From Alistipes ihumii AP11 (GTDB lineage: Bacteria; Bacteroidota; Bacteroidia; Bacteroidales; Rikenellaceae): a stretch of DNA of 64,000 bases. Position 1 is the stretch's first letter; each line of letters starts with the position of its first letter. Below are positions 42,972 through 52,348 of this stretch, in pieces. The position numbers were made by a program, and so were the translations under genes. Location: positions 1 through 64,000 of the forward strand of contig NZ_CP102294.1 in NCBI RefSeq assembly GCF_025144665.1, written 5' to 3'. The notes under the pieces are model-generated. The model ran no database searches. It was not told the DNA's origin and saw only the letters and a program-made list of their open reading frames with translations.

Positions 42972-43241
42972 TTATTTGAACATGTCGGTTACGAAAGGCA
43001 GCATGGCCAAATGACGGGCACGCTTGACGGCGGTAGCCACCTTCTTCTGGTACTTCTGCGAGGTACCGGTCAGGCGGCGGGGCAGCAGTTTGCCCTGCTC
43101 GTTGAGGAATTTCTTGAGAAACTCCGCGTCCTTGTAGTCGACGTATTTGATGCCGGCTTTCTTGAAGCGGCAGTATTTTTTCTTCTTGACCTCTACGGTA
43201 GGCGGGTTGAGGTATCTGATTTCCGATTGATTCTGTGCCAT
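42972..43241 (-). CDS. rpsR: 30S ribosomal protein S18
   Basis: 89 residues with [37 protein letters not shown] and the [11 protein letters not shown] end. It binds next to S6 in the 30S platform. It starts 6 bases after rpsF. Confidence 0.98.
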   Translation of the reverse strand: MAQNQSEIRYLNPPTVEVKKKKYCRFKKAGIKYVDYKDAEFLKKFLNEQGKLLPRRLTGTSQKYQKKVATAVKRARHLAMLPFVTDMFK

Positions 43242-43247
43242 GACTGT

Positions 43248-43589
43248 TTACTCCTGTTTTGATTTGTTCTTGTTTCTGCGTTTTTCTGCGTATTCGACGG
43301 CGTATTTGTCCATTCTGAAGGTCAGGAAACGGATCACGCGCTCGTCGCGGCGGTACTGGGTCTCGAGCTTCTCGACGAGGTCGCCTTCGCCCTCGAACTC
43401 GATCAGGTAGTAAAAGCCGGTGGTCTTCTTCTGGATCGGATAGGCCAGCTTGCGCAGTCCCCAATCCTCGGAGGAGACGATCTGACCGCCGTTCTCGGTG
43501 ATGACACCTTGGAATTTGCCGAACAGTTCCTTCGTCTGGACGTCAGACAGAACCGGAGTGGCAATGAAAACGGTTTCGTAATGATTCAT
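43248..43589 (-). CDS. rpsF: 30S ribosomal protein S6
   Basis: 113 residues from the ATG giving [18 protein letters not shown]; longer upstream frames are rejected because the promoter lies only 37 bases before this [19 protein letters not shown] and [26 protein letters not shown] match S6. The C-terminus lacks the glutamate tail seen in enterobacteria. It leads the operon rpsF-rpsR-rplI. Confidence 0.97.
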   Translation of the reverse strand: MNHYETVFIATPVLSDVQTKELFGKFQGVITENGGQIVSSEDWGLRKLAYPIQKKTTGFYYLIEFEGEGDLVEKLETQYRRDERVIRFLTFRMDKYAVEYAEKRRNKNKSKQE

Positions 43590-43625
43590 AATCGGTTGAA
43601 TTAATCGTTTGTACAAAATGTGCCG

Positions 43626-43655
43626 CAAAGGTAGCAAAAAATAATCAATCCGCAA
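43626..43655 (-). promoter_or_regulatory. Promoter of rpsF-rpsR-rplI
   Basis: Minus strand TTG (43655-43653), 19-base spacer, TAccTTTG (43633-43626). The leader before rpsF is only about 30 nt, so there is no room for a long S6/S18 autoregulatory leader. Confidence 0.75.
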
Positions 43656-43974
43656 TACTTTGCCTTGAGTCGGAGGCTTTTCCGCCGGTAGTCCGGTCCG
43701 CTCCGGGCTCGAACTGTCCGGTCCCGCCCGGGCGGCCGTGCCGCAGGATGTTCCGCGTCGTGTCGCCCGGTCTCTATATCTTTTGCGTCCGGGAGGATAG
43801 GGGGGAGGGGGCGAGCGTTTGTCCGGCGCTTCGGCGCGCGTTTGCGCTTGTCGCCTCCGGCAGGCGAACGCTTCCCGTTCCATTCGGCTTTGCCGGGCAG
43901 AAATTATTCCGAAACGGCCGGACGAAACGGCGAGATTTTTACCGTTAGCGGACTAACAAACGGAAAACAATTCT

Positions 43975-43982
43975 TACCTTTG
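43975..43982 (+). promoter_or_regulatory. -7 box of the fumarase gene
   Basis: TAccTTTG, 30 bases upstream of the start codon. The remainder of the 423-base gap from rpsF (43656-43974) shows no gene or other site I can support. Confidence 0.55.
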
Positions 43983-44012
43983 TCCGTGTGGAATTTTTAA
44001 AACAGAGATGAT

Positions 44013-45623
44013 ATGGCTGAATTCATTTATCAGGAACCGTTCCCGCTGTCGGAGGATACGACGGAATACCGCCTGCTTACGAAGGATTACGTGAAAACGG
44101 TCGAGTGCGACGGCCGCCGCATTCTGAAAGTGGCCCCCGAGGGTCTGGAACTGCTGGCGCGCGAGGCGATCGCCGACGTGTCGTTCTACCTGCGCGCGTC
44201 GCATCTGCAGAAACTGACGCGCATTCTGGACGATCCGGAAGCGACCGACAACGACAAGTTCGTCGCCTATACGATGTTGCTCAATCAGACGGTCGCCGCC
44301 GAAGGCGAGTTGCCGACCTGTCAGGATACCGGTACGGCCATCGTGATCGGCAAGAAGGGCGAGGACGTCTATACGGGCTGCAACGACGCCGAGATGCTCT
44401 CGAAGGGTATCTACGAGACATACCGCGACCGCAACCTGCGCTATTCTCAGGTCGTTCCTTTCACGATGACCGAGGAAAAGAACACCGGCACGAACCTTCC
44501 GGCCCAGATCGACCTGTACGCGACTCAGGGTAATGCGTACAGCTTCCTGTTCATCACCAAGGGAGGGGGCTCGGCCAACAAGACGTTCCTGTACCAGCAG
44601 ACCAAGGCGCTTCTGAACGAGAAGTCGCTGACCGAGTTCATCAAGACCCATATCATGGACCTCGGCACGTCGGCCTGTCCTCCGTACCATTTGGCCATTG
44701 TGATCGGCGGTACGTCGGCCGAGGCCAACCTCGCCGCCGTCAAGAAGGCTTCGGCCGGATACCTCGACCATTTGCCCACGTCGGGCAACGAGGGCGGCCG
44801 TGCGTTCCGCGATCTGGAATGGGAGGAAAAGGTGCTTAAAATCTGTCAGGAGAGCGGCGTGGGCGCCCAGTTCGGCGGCAAATACCTCGTGCACGACGTG
44901 CGCGTGATACGCATGCCGCGCCATGCGGCCTCGTGTCCCGTAGGCATCGGCGTGAGCTGCAGCGCCGACCGCAACGTGAAGGCCAAGATCACCGAGGACG
45001 GCATTTTCCTCGAGCAGCTCGAGAAAAATCCGGCCCGTTTCCTGCCCAAGACCGCTCCGGGCATGAAGCCTGCCGTCGACATCGATCTGGACGAGGGAAT
45101 GGACAAGGTGCGCGAGATTCTGTCGAAATACCCTGTCAAGACGCGCCTGAACCTGAAAGGCACGCTGATCGTCGCGCGCGACATCGCCCATGCCCGCATC
45201 AAGCAGATGCTCGACGAAGGCAAGCCGATGCCCGAGTATTTCAAGAATCATCCGATCTATTATGCAGGTCCGGCCAAGACGCCGCAGGGCATGGCTTCGG
45301 GTAGCTTCGGCCCGACGACCGCCGGCCGTATGGACCCCTATGTCGACCTGTTCCAAGATCACGGCGGCTCGCTCGTGATGGTGGCCAAGGGCAACCGCTC
45401 GCAGGCCGTGACCGATGCCTGCCGGAAGCACGGGGGCTTTTATCTCGGCTCGATCGGCGGTCCGGCCGCCGTGCTGGCCCGCAACAGCATCAAGAAAGTC
45501 GAAGTGGTCGATTTTCCCGAGCTGGGCATGGAGGCCGTGCGCAAGATCTACGTCGAAGACTTCCCCGCCTTTATCATCGTCGACGACAAGGGCAACGATT
45601 TCTTCGCCGAGTTCAAGAAATAG
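44013..45623 (+). CDS. Fumarate hydratase, class I
   Basis: 536 residues, iron-sulfur class I fumarase of the single-chain FumA/FumB type. The N-terminal domain carries [13 protein letters not shown] and the iron-sulfur region cysteines ([16 protein letters not shown] and [19 protein letters not shown]). The C-terminal domain has [37 protein letters not shown], the swivel segment. It hydrates fumarate to malate; in gut Bacteroidota it works in the reductive direction toward succinate. It is oxygen-sensitive, consistent with an anaerobe. It is monocistronic with its own promoter and terminator. Confidence 0.95.
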   Translation: MAEFIYQEPFPLSEDTTEYRLLTKDYVKTVECDGRRILKVAPEGLELLAREAIADVSFYLRASHLQKLTRILDDPEATDNDKFVAYTMLLNQTVAAEGELPTCQDTGTAIVIGKKGEDVYTGCNDAEMLSKGIYETYRDRNLRYSQVVPFTMTEEKNTGTNLPAQIDLYATQGNAYSFLFITKGGGSANKTFLYQQTKALLNEKSLTEFIKTHIMDLGTSACPPYHLAIVIGGTSAEANLAAVKKASAGYLDHLPTSGNEGGRAFRDLEWEEKVLKICQESGVGAQFGGKYLVHDVRVIRMPRHAASCPVGIGVSCSADRNVKAKITEDGIFLEQLEKNPARFLPKTAPGMKPAVDIDLDEGMDKVREILSKYPVKTRLNLKGTLIVARDIAHARIKQMLDEGKPMPEYFKNHPIYYAGPAKTPQGMASGSFGPTTAGRMDPYVDLFQDHGGSLVMVAKGNRSQAVTDACRKHGGFYLGSIGGPAAVLARNSIKKVEVVDFPELGMEAVRKIYVEDFPAFIIVDDKGNDFFAEFKK

Positions 45624-45654
45624 GACTTCGTTTTTGCAAGAAGTCGGAAAGTTG

Positions 45655-45703
45655 GCCGGAGGGCGCTCCGAGAATCATTCTCGGAGCGCCCTCCGGCTGT
45701 TTT
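45655..45703 (+). terminator. Terminator of the fumarase gene
   Basis: The 21-base arm at 45655-45675 (starting GCCGGAGGGCGCTCCG) is inverted exactly at 45677-45697, followed by TGTTTT. Confidence 0.88.
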
Positions 45704-45839
45704 GCATCATGGATATAGAACCCCGGATCGGGACATCCGGGAACGGATCGCGAGGGTATAATAAAAAGAGAGTCGGTTACGTTCTATCAGGAGTTTGTCC
45801 GAAATAGCGGGTCGGATTTTCCGTTTTGCTAAAAACCGT

Positions 45840-45847
45840 TATTTTTG
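45840..45847 (+). promoter_or_regulatory. -7 box of batD-batE-recR
   Basis: TAttTTTG, 22-34 bases upstream of the two candidate batD start codons. Confidence 0.5.
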
Positions 45848-45881
45848 CAGCTAATTGATCTGTTCAAATATGTTACGTGCG

Positions 45882-47726
45882 ATGAAATACCTGCTTGCGG
45901 TGGCGGCGTTGCTGTCGCTGACCTTTCCGGCGCGGGCCCAGAAAGTCGACTTCGAGGTCGGCGCTCCGGGCGTGGTGGCCGTGGGCGAGGCTTTCCGGAT
46001 CGAGTTTACGGTGAATGCCAAGCCCGACGGGTTTACGCCTCCCGCATTCGGCGGGTTCGACGTGCTGGCCGGCCCGACGACCTCGGAGGGGACTTCCGTG
46101 TCGATCGTCAACGGCCATGTCAGCAAGACGGTTTCGTTTACCTATACCTATGTCCTGCAAGCCCAGAACGAGGGGCTGGCTACCATCTCGGCCGCATCCG
46201 TACAGGTCGAAGGCAAAACCTACTCGACCCGGCCGCTGACGATCGAGGTGGTGTCGGGCGAAGCGATGCCGGGGCAGGGCGGCGCTTCCGCCGGAGGCGC
46301 GGATAAGAAAGCGGATGCCGAAGCTCGGAGCGGCAAGCTGGCTCCGGACGATATCCTGCTGCGGGTGACCGTCAATCGGAACAATGTCTACAAGGGGCAG
46401 CCCGTACGGGTAGCCTTCAAACTTTATACGCGGGTGCAACTGAGCGGAATAGAGAGCGTCAAGTATCCTGCTTTCAACGGTTTCTGGGCGCAGGAGCTCA
46501 ACGTAGACGGTTACAGTTGGCAGCGGGAGACGCTGAACGGCAAGGTCTACGACGCCCGTGTCGTGAAAGAGGTGCTGCTTTACCCTCAGCAGTCGGGTAC
46601 GCTGCATATCGAGCAGAGCAGCATGACGGTCGTCGCACAGATCGTCGTTCAGTCGCGTAGCCACAGCCAGTCGCTTTTCGACGATTTCTTCGGCGGCCAG
46701 TCGGTGCAGGAGGTGCGCAAGAATCTGTCGGCAGCGCCCGTACCGGTGACGGTCAGGGATTTTCCTGCCGGCGCGCCGGCTTCGTTCAACGGCGCGGTCG
46801 GCAAGTTCCAGCTCAACGGCAGCCTCGACAAGCAGACCGTAACGGCCAATGCTTCCGATACCTATCTGCTCAAGTTGTCGGGAAGCGGTAATCTGCCGCT
46901 GATTCAGGCTCCGAAGCCCGAGCTGCCCGCCTCGTTCGAGTCCTACGGCAACGGGAAGTCGACCGAGAGCCTCAGCCATAATGCCTCGGGCATATCCGGC
47001 TACAAACAGTTCGAGTTTCCTTTTATTCCCCGGGCGGAGGGCAATTATTCGATTCCTCCGGTCGAGTTCAGCTATTTCGATCCCGATGCGGCCAAGTACG
47101 TCACGCTGACTACGCCGCCTTTCGGAGTCGAAGTGCTGCCCGATTCGACGGGCGGAAGCTCCGGCGGGGGGATCGTCAGCGGCATCGGCCGGGAGGACCT
47201 GAAAATTCTCGACAGCGACATACGGTTCATCCGGCTCGGCGACTCGGGCCTTTCGCGCAAGGGAAGCCTGCTGTTCGGGAGCGCCGCCTACTTCGGGATG
47301 CTCGCCGTGCTGTTGGCTTTGTTCGTCGCGGTTTACCTTTACTTGAAAAAGCATCTGCGCGACTTGCAGAACGTGACGCTGGTGCGCAATCGCAAGGCGA
47401 GCAAGGTCGCTCTCCAGCGTTTGCGTGCCGCGCACGATCATATGGCGGCTCGCGAGGAGAAGCAGTTCTACGAGGAGATGCTTCGGGCGCTGTGGGGGTA
47501 CATGAGCGACAAGCTGAACATTCCGGTGGCCAATCTTACCAAGGACAATATCCGCGAGGAATTGCTTCGCCGCGATATTTCCGCCGAGCTGGCCAACCAC
47601 TATATCGGCATCATTTCCGATTGCGAGTACGCGCAGTATTCTCCTTCGGCCTCCGTGCAGATGACCGAGCTGTACGGCGAGGCCGTGCGGATGCTGTCGA
47701 AATTCGAGTCCCTGATTAAAAAGTAA
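45882..47726 (+). CDS. batD: BatD family protein
   Basis: 614 residues from the ATG giving MKYLLAVAALLSLTFPARA (signal peptide); the ATG at 45870 is an alternative. The long periplasmic part consists of beta-sandwich repeats with FRIEFTVNAKPDGFTPPAFGGFDVLAGP, the BatD oxygen-tolerance signature. A membrane helix follows at ~475-497 (AAYFGMLAVLLALFVAVYLYL), then a ~120-residue cytoplasmic tail. BatD belongs to the MoxR-Bat systems linked to envelope and oxidative stress tolerance in Bacteroides. It is co-transcribed with batE (TAATG junction) and recR. batA, batB, batC and moxR are not in the window. Confidence 0.9.
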   Translation: MKYLLAVAALLSLTFPARAQKVDFEVGAPGVVAVGEAFRIEFTVNAKPDGFTPPAFGGFDVLAGPTTSEGTSVSIVNGHVSKTVSFTYTYVLQAQNEGLATISAASVQVEGKTYSTRPLTIEVVSGEAMPGQGGASAGGADKKADAEARSGKLAPDDILLRVTVNRNNVYKGQPVRVAFKLYTRVQLSGIESVKYPAFNGFWAQELNVDGYSWQRETLNGKVYDARVVKEVLLYPQQSGTLHIEQSSMTVVAQIVVQSRSHSQSLFDDFFGGQSVQEVRKNLSAAPVPVTVRDFPAGAPASFNGAVGKFQLNGSLDKQTVTANASDTYLLKLSGSGNLPLIQAPKPELPASFESYGNGKSTESLSHNASGISGYKQFEFPFIPRAEGNYSIPPVEFSYFDPDAAKYVTLTTPPFGVEVLPDSTGGSSGGGIVSGIGREDLKILDSDIRFIRLGDSGLSRKGSLLFGSAAYFGMLAVLLALFVAVYLYLKKHLRDLQNVTLVRNRKASKVALQRLRAAHDHMAAREEKQFYEEMLRALWGYMSDKLNIPVANLTKDNIREELLRRDISAELANHYIGIISDCEYAQYSPSASVQMTELYGEAVRMLSKFESLIKK

Positions 47727-48496
47727 TGGCGATGAAAAGGATATTTCTTGTGCTGGCGCTGTTGTCGGGCCTGTGCGTCCGGGCCGCTGCCCCGCTCGAT
47801 ACGGAGAAGATATGGAACGACGCCAATACGGCTTACGTCAATGCCGACTATCCGGCTGCCACGGAGGGGTACGAGCGGTTGCTCGGCGAAGGGTACGAGA
47901 GCGCTCAGCTCTACCTGAATCTCGGCAACGCCTATTTCAAGCGGGGTATGAACGGGCGGGCCATACTCAATTACCGGAAGGCGCTCAGGCTCGCTCCGGG
48001 CGACGAGGATATCCGTTACAACCTGTCGATCGCCGAAGCCCGCACGCAGGATCGTATCGAGTCGGTTCCCGTCTTTTTCGTCAAGCGGTGGATCGTGTCG
48101 CTCGGACGTTCCGTCGGGAGCAACACGTGGGCCGTGCTGAGCCTCGTGTTTTTCGCGCTGATGCTTTTCTGCACGGGCGTGTACCTGTTGTTGAGGCGTG
48201 TTTCGTTCCAGAAAGCCGGATTCTGCGGAGCGCTCGTCTCGCTGTTGCTTTTCGTCGTTTCGGTCGCGTACGCGTCGGCCGGGCGCAAGGCCCGCCTGCA
48301 TCCCGACGAGGCGGTCGTCATGAGCTCGGCCGCGCCGGTCAAAAGCTCGCCCGACGCTTCGAGCACCGATATTTTCGTGCTGCATGAGGGCACTAAGGTC
48401 GGCGTCCGCAACTCGCTGGGGGACTGGCGCGAAATCGTGATCGCCGACGGAAACAAGGGTTGGATTCAGGCTTCGGCCATCGAAATGATCGATTAG
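47726..48496 (+). CDS. batE: BatE-like TPR/SH3 membrane protein
   Basis: 256 residues. A signal peptide or anchor (MAMKRIFLVLALLSGLCVRA) is followed by two to three TPR units (~30-105, YLNLGNAYFKRGMNGRAILNYRKALRLAPGDEDIRYNL), two membrane helices (~132-152 and ~161-180), and a C-terminal SH3-like domain (~185-255, VKSSPDASSTDIFVLHEGTKVGVRNSLGDWREI). This order is the BatE architecture. Its ATG overlaps the last base of the batD stop codon. Confidence 0.88.
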   Translation: MAMKRIFLVLALLSGLCVRAAAPLDTEKIWNDANTAYVNADYPAATEGYERLLGEGYESAQLYLNLGNAYFKRGMNGRAILNYRKALRLAPGDEDIRYNLSIAEARTQDRIESVPVFFVKRWIVSLGRSVGSNTWAVLSLVFFALMLFCTGVYLLLRRVSFQKAGFCGALVSLLLFVVSVAYASAGRKARLHPDEAVVMSSAAPVKSSPDASSTDIFVLHEGTKVGVRNSLGDWREIVIADGNKGWIQASAIEMID

Positions 48497-48501
48497 CCGA
48501 T

Positions 48502-49095
48502 ATGTCGAAACTTTTGGACGAGGTCGTATCGGAGCTGTCCCGCCTGCCGGGTATCGGCAGACGCACGGCGATGCGGTTGGCTATGCATCTGCTGCGCATG
48601 GAGCCCCGCGACGTGGAGCTGATGTCCGAATCGATTTCCCGGTTCCGGACCGACATACGCTATTGCTCCCGGTGCAACAATCTGTCGGACGACGATCTCT
48701 GCGAGATTTGCGCCGATACGTCGCGCGATGCGTCGACCGTCTGCGTCGTCGAGCAGGTCAAGGACCTGCTGTCGATCGAGAATACCCGTCAGTATAACGG
48801 GCTGTATCACGTGCTGGGCGGCGTGATCTCGCCCATGCAGGGCATCGGCCCTTCGGACCTGAAGATCGACCTGCTGCTCGACCGTATCGCCCGGGGCGAC
48901 GTGCGCGAGGTGATTCTCGCGCTGAGCACGACGGTCGAGGGCGAGACGACCTCTTTCTACATTACGCGGCGTCTCTCCTCCTGCGAGGGTGTGCGCGTTA
49001 CGTCGATCGCCCGAGGTATCGGCTTCGGCGATGAGCTCGACTATGCCGACGAGCTGACTATTGCCCACGCGATTCACAATCGTCGCCCGGTCTGA
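48502..49095 (+). CDS. recR: Recombination mediator protein RecR
   Basis: 197 residues. HhH segment LSRLPGIGRRTAMRLAMHLL, a four-cysteine zinc finger YCSRCNNLSDDDLCEIC, then a Toprim domain with VVEQVKDLLSIENTRQYNGLYHVLGGVISPMQGIGP and the Walker B-like end. It helps RecO load RecA at gaps. The start at 48502 is chosen because it gives MSKLLDEVVSELSRLPGIG and lies 5 bases after the batE stop. It is the third gene of the batD-batE-recR transcript. Confidence 0.96.
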   Translation: MSKLLDEVVSELSRLPGIGRRTAMRLAMHLLRMEPRDVELMSESISRFRTDIRYCSRCNNLSDDDLCEICADTSRDASTVCVVEQVKDLLSIENTRQYNGLYHVLGGVISPMQGIGPSDLKIDLLLDRIARGDVREVILALSTTVEGETTSFYITRRLSSCEGVRVTSIARGIGFGDELDYADELTIAHAIHNRRPV

Positions 49096-49577
49096 TACGG
49101 CCCGGCTCTCCTTTTGCTACGTTTGCGGTTTCTCTGCCGTCTGCTGACAGGCCGTTTGCCATCGCGGACGAGCGTTCGCTTGTCCGGCCGGATTTCGGTC
49201 CGCAGACCGAAGGAGCTCGTCTGTTCAGGGGAATGCCGCATTATGCCTGCCGTCGCTTCAAGCGGGTCTTACGATTCGCATGAGCTGCGTCTGGGATCGT
49301 AAAACGGATTCCGGACGGATGTACGGTCCGGTCTTTCATTTTTTACGGCCCGATCCGTCTCTGTTTCAGCCAAGGAGCTTTCGGACTGAAATCCGGCTGA
49401 TTCCGGGCTGCGCTTGGCATGTGTTCTGCCTCACGTCTGCGGACAGGCTTTTTGCGAAGCTCGGCCTGTTTCCCGGATCTTTGTCGAATGTCCGTCCCTT
49501 TTACGCATCGGGGCATGCCTGTTCCCGAAACGGCTCTGGCCGCTCCGTTGGAAGACATTCGCGTCGGAGTCCGCTCG
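49096..49577. other. Intergenic stretch with no recognised content
   Basis: 482 bases between the convergent recR and ridA genes. Short frames lack family features; no strong T-tailed hairpin seen. Confidence 0.5.
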
Positions 49578-49955
49578 CTACTTGACCGCGATCGTTTCGA
49601 TTTCGACGCGGGCGCCCATCGGCAGACGCCCTACCTCGTAGCAGACGCGGGCGGGCATGTCTTTTGCATAGAAACGCGCGTAGACGGAGTTCATTGCGGC
49701 GAAGTCGTTCATGTCGGCAAGCAGGACGACCGATTTGACGACGTCCGAGAGCGAGTATCCCGCTTCGCGGAGGATCGCTTCGACGTTTCGCAGCGCCTGC
49801 TCGGTCTGCTGCTCGACGGTATCGGGCATCGTACCGTCGGCCGGGTCGATCGGGAGCTGGCCCGAGACGTACAGCGTGGCGCCCGATGCCTCGACTCCCT
49901 GAGAGTAGGGACCCACGGCAGCCGGGGCCGCCGAAGTGGAGATGATTCTTTTCAT
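49578..49955 (-). CDS. ridA: RidA family enamine/imine deaminase
   Basis: 125 residues, YjgF/YER057c/UK114 family. AAPAAVGPYSQGVEASGATLYVSGQLPIDPADG and the C-terminal MPARVCYEVGRLPMGARVEIETIA with the catalytic-site Arg and Glu are typical of the RidA subfamily. It hydrolyses 2-aminoacrylate and related imines released by PLP enzymes. It stands alone, with a TAaaTTTG box upstream. Confidence 0.96.
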   Translation of the reverse strand: MKRIISTSAAPAAVGPYSQGVEASGATLYVSGQLPIDPADGTMPDTVEQQTEQALRNVEAILREAGYSLSDVVKSVVLLADMNDFAAMNSVYARFYAKDMPARVCYEVGRLPMGARVEIETIAVK

Positions 49956-49984
49956 AGCTCGGTGTGTGACGAGTTCGGTTTTCG

Positions 49985-50044
49985 CAAATTTAGGGTAAAA
50001 CCGTGCAGGTACGTTCCTGCTCTTTGAAATATTTCGTATTTTTG
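49985..50044. promoter_or_regulatory. Divergent -7 boxes for ridA and the META-domain gene
   Basis: TAaaTTTG on the minus strand at 49992-49985 (ridA) and TAttTTTG on the plus strand at 50037-50044 (META gene). Confidence 0.55.
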
Positions 50045-50089
50045 CGCTGAAATTTATTCAATAACTATATAGGAAAAACAAAAGGAATT

Positions 50090-50521
50090 ATGAAGACTAC
50101 AGTGCGTTTACTGCTGATTGCTGCGCTGGCCGTGTCGGTAGCCGCTTGCTGTTCCTGCCGCAAGGGCAGGAAAAATGCCAAGCCCTTGACGGGAACTACC
50201 TGGTCGCTCGTCGAATGGCAAGGACGGCCTTTTCAGGCCAAGGACAACTACCGGCTGGTTTTCGGTACCGAGGAGGGCCGGTTCGGCGGCCGTGGCGACT
50301 GCAATTCGATCATGGGCAACTATTCGGTGACCGACAAGGGCGGCATGAAAATCGAGTCTGTCGCCTCGACGCGGGCCTTTTGTCCCGATCAGGCGCAGGA
50401 AGACCGATTTATCAAAGAACTGGACCGTATCGACTCGTACCGTATCGACGGCGATCTGCTGATGCTGATGCGCGACGGCGAACTGCTGATGGTCATGCAG
50501 GCCCAGCCGTCCGCCGAATAG
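50090..50521 (+). CDS. META/HslJ-domain lipoprotein
   Basis: 143 residues. Lipoprotein signal (VAAC, Cys20) followed by a META domain (~34-138): LTGTTWSLVEWQGRPF, FGGRGDCNSIMGNYSV and STRAFCPDQAQEDRFIKELD. Two conserved Cys (in GDC and AFC) are present. META-domain proteins such as HslJ are envelope proteins linked to heat shock or antibiotic tolerance; the exact role is not known. It is followed by a terminator. Confidence 0.88.
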   Translation: MKTTVRLLLIAALAVSVAACCSCRKGRKNAKPLTGTTWSLVEWQGRPFQAKDNYRLVFGTEEGRFGGRGDCNSIMGNYSVTDKGGMKIESVASTRAFCPDQAQEDRFIKELDRIDSYRIDGDLLMLMRDGELLMVMQAQPSAE

Positions 50522-50556
50522 CGTTGCGTTCGGCTACGGGCAACGATAGGGCCGGG

Positions 50557-50580
50557 ACCGGAAAAGGTTCCGGCTTTTTT
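50557..50580 (+). terminator. Terminator of the META-domain gene
   Basis: CCGGAA (50558-50563) pairs with TTCCGG (50568-50573) around AAGG, followed by CTTTTTT. Confidence 0.8.
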
Positions 50581-51069
50581 GTGTCCGGGCCGCTCCGGTC
50601 GGCGATGTCCCGCGGACGATAGCATGAAGCGGGCGACGGCTCCGAGGTTTCGGGCATGCGGGGCGGAATGCTGCTTTTGCGACAGCGGACGGGCGGATGA
50701 CTCGTTGCGAGGACCGGTTTGTTTCTCGTCCCTTGGGAACGACTTCTGCTTTTTCGTAGCATAAGGGCTTCGCATCGCTGGAGACATAGATATGGGGTGT
50801 TTACCCTGCCGGAGAACTTTTTCGCTCGTAGTGAGTCTGTTGTTTCATTCGTCCGGTATTCGGTTCGTTTTATGTTCTTGTCAATTAATTGTTTGCGCCT
50901 TTGTCTTTTCCTCGGAGCCGAGGCGGTTCCGGGCGGCACGACGGTCGCCCGTTTAGGGAAAATGTATTCTTCTGACTGTGTTCCGCTTATCTTTCCGCCC
51001 GATTTTTTCCGAGGAAAACGTCCGGGTCCGAAGCGGAAAATCCCTCCGGAATGCTTTTCTTTGTCTCGT
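50581..51069. other. Intergenic stretch upstream of the radical SAM gene
   Basis: 489 bases. It is open in the frame of the downstream gene, but the translated part has no family features, so I treat it as non-coding. No consensus TAnnTTTG box seen. Confidence 0.45.
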
Positions 51070-52335
51070 ATGAAAAGCGGTATTCTGGATAAGCTCACCG
51101 TGCTGGCCGAGTCGGCCAAGTACGACGTTTCCTGCGCTTCGAGCGGCGTGACCCGCCGTCACAGGGAAGGGGACGTGGGAAGCGCGTCGGGGTGGGGCAT
51201 ATGCCATACGTTCACGGCCGACGGGCGTTGCGTTTCGCTGCTCAAGATCATGCTGACGAACCATTGCGTCTACGATTGCGCCTATTGCATCAACCGCCGC
51301 AGCAACGACATCCGCCGGGCCTCGTTCACGGTCGGCGAGCTGGTCGATCTGACGATCGGGTTCTACCGCCGCAACTACATCGAGGGTCTGTTTCTCAGTT
51401 CCGGCGTGCTGCGTAACCCCGACTACACGATGGAGCGGATGGTCCGGGTGGTTCGCGAGCTGAGGACCGTGCATCGTTTCAACGGCTACATTCATATGAA
51501 GAGTATCCCGGGGGCGAGTGCCGAACTGGTGCACGAGGCGGGCCTCTACGCCGACCGTCTGAGCGTCAACGTCGAGATTCCGACCGACGAGAATCTGCGG
51601 CGACTGGCGCCCGAGAAGAACCATGCGAGCGTCTATGCGCCGATGGGCTATATTCAGCAGGGCGTGCTTGCGAGCGCCGAGGAACGCCGTCTGTTCCGCC
51701 ACGCGCCCCGCTTTGCGCCGGCCGGGCAGAGCACGCAGATGATCGTCGGGGCGACCGACGAGAGCGACAGCCAGATTCTCAGGCTGGCTTCCTCGTTGTA
51801 CGAGCGCCCGTCGATGAAACGGGTCTATTACTCGGGCTTTATTCCGGTCAACGCTTACGACAACCGTTTGCCGGCGCTCAAGCAAGCGCCGCTGGTGCGC
51901 GAGAACCGGCTTTATCAGGCCGATTGGCTGATGCGCTTCTACGGGTTCCGTCCGGACGAAATCGCCGATGACGCGCATCCGCAGCTCGATTTGGAGATCG
52001 ACCCGAAGCTGGCGTGGGCTCTCCGTCATCCGGAGGCGTTCCCGGTCGACCTGAACCGGGCCGACTACGCCATGATTCTGCGCGTGCCGGGGATCGGCGT
52101 CAAGTCGGCCAAGCTGATCGTCTCGTCTCGCCGCTTCGGCCGCATCACGCTTTCGGCGCTGAAGAAAATGGGCGTCGTCGTGAAAAAGGCGCAGTACTTC
52201 ATCGCTTGCGGAGAGCTGCCTGCGCGGACGATCAACGAGGTGCGGCCCGAGCATTTGCGACGGATACTGACGGCTAAGGTTCCGTCCCGCGCCGCGCTCG
52301 ACGGCAGCCAGCTAACGCTTGCATTTCCCGAATAA
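51070..52335 (+). CDS. Putative DNA modification/repair radical SAM protein
   Basis: 421 residues. Radical SAM cluster motif CVYDCAYC gives C-x3-C-x2-C at Cys66, Cys70 and Cys73. The barrel follows (~60-280), with QSTQMIVGATDESD late in it. A C-terminal helix-hairpin-helix (LNRADYAMILRVPGIGVKSAKLIV, ~328-351) suggests DNA binding. The start at 51070 gives MKSGILDKLTVLAESAKYDVSCASSG. I recognise the family known as the radical SAM protein linked to uracil-DNA-glycosylase-type proteins (TIGR03916-like). The next gene is its usual partner. The substrate lesion is unknown. Confidence 0.88.
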   Translation: MKSGILDKLTVLAESAKYDVSCASSGVTRRHREGDVGSASGWGICHTFTADGRCVSLLKIMLTNHCVYDCAYCINRRSNDIRRASFTVGELVDLTIGFYRRNYIEGLFLSSGVLRNPDYTMERMVRVVRELRTVHRFNGYIHMKSIPGASAELVHEAGLYADRLSVNVEIPTDENLRRLAPEKNHASVYAPMGYIQQGVLASAEERRLFRHAPRFAPAGQSTQMIVGATDESDSQILRLASSLYERPSMKRVYYSGFIPVNAYDNRLPALKQAPLVRENRLYQADWLMRFYGFRPDEIADDAHPQLDLEIDPKLAWALRHPEAFPVDLNRADYAMILRVPGIGVKSAKLIVSSRRFGRITLSALKKMGVVVKKAQYFIACGELPARTINEVRPEHLRRILTAKVPSRAALDGSQLTLAFPE

Positions 52336-52348
52336 TGGAGTCGAACGC

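Noticed and set aside
43590-43625. S6/S18 autoregulatory leader RNA before rpsF
   Set aside because: The promoter leaves only about 30 nt of leader and no structure was seen.
49096-49577. Short frames between recR and ridA
   Set aside because: Low-quality translations with mixed composition and no promoter box.
50719-51069. N-terminal extension of the radical SAM protein
   Set aside because: The frame is open, but the translated part has no conserved features and the ATG at 51070 gives the start expected for the family.
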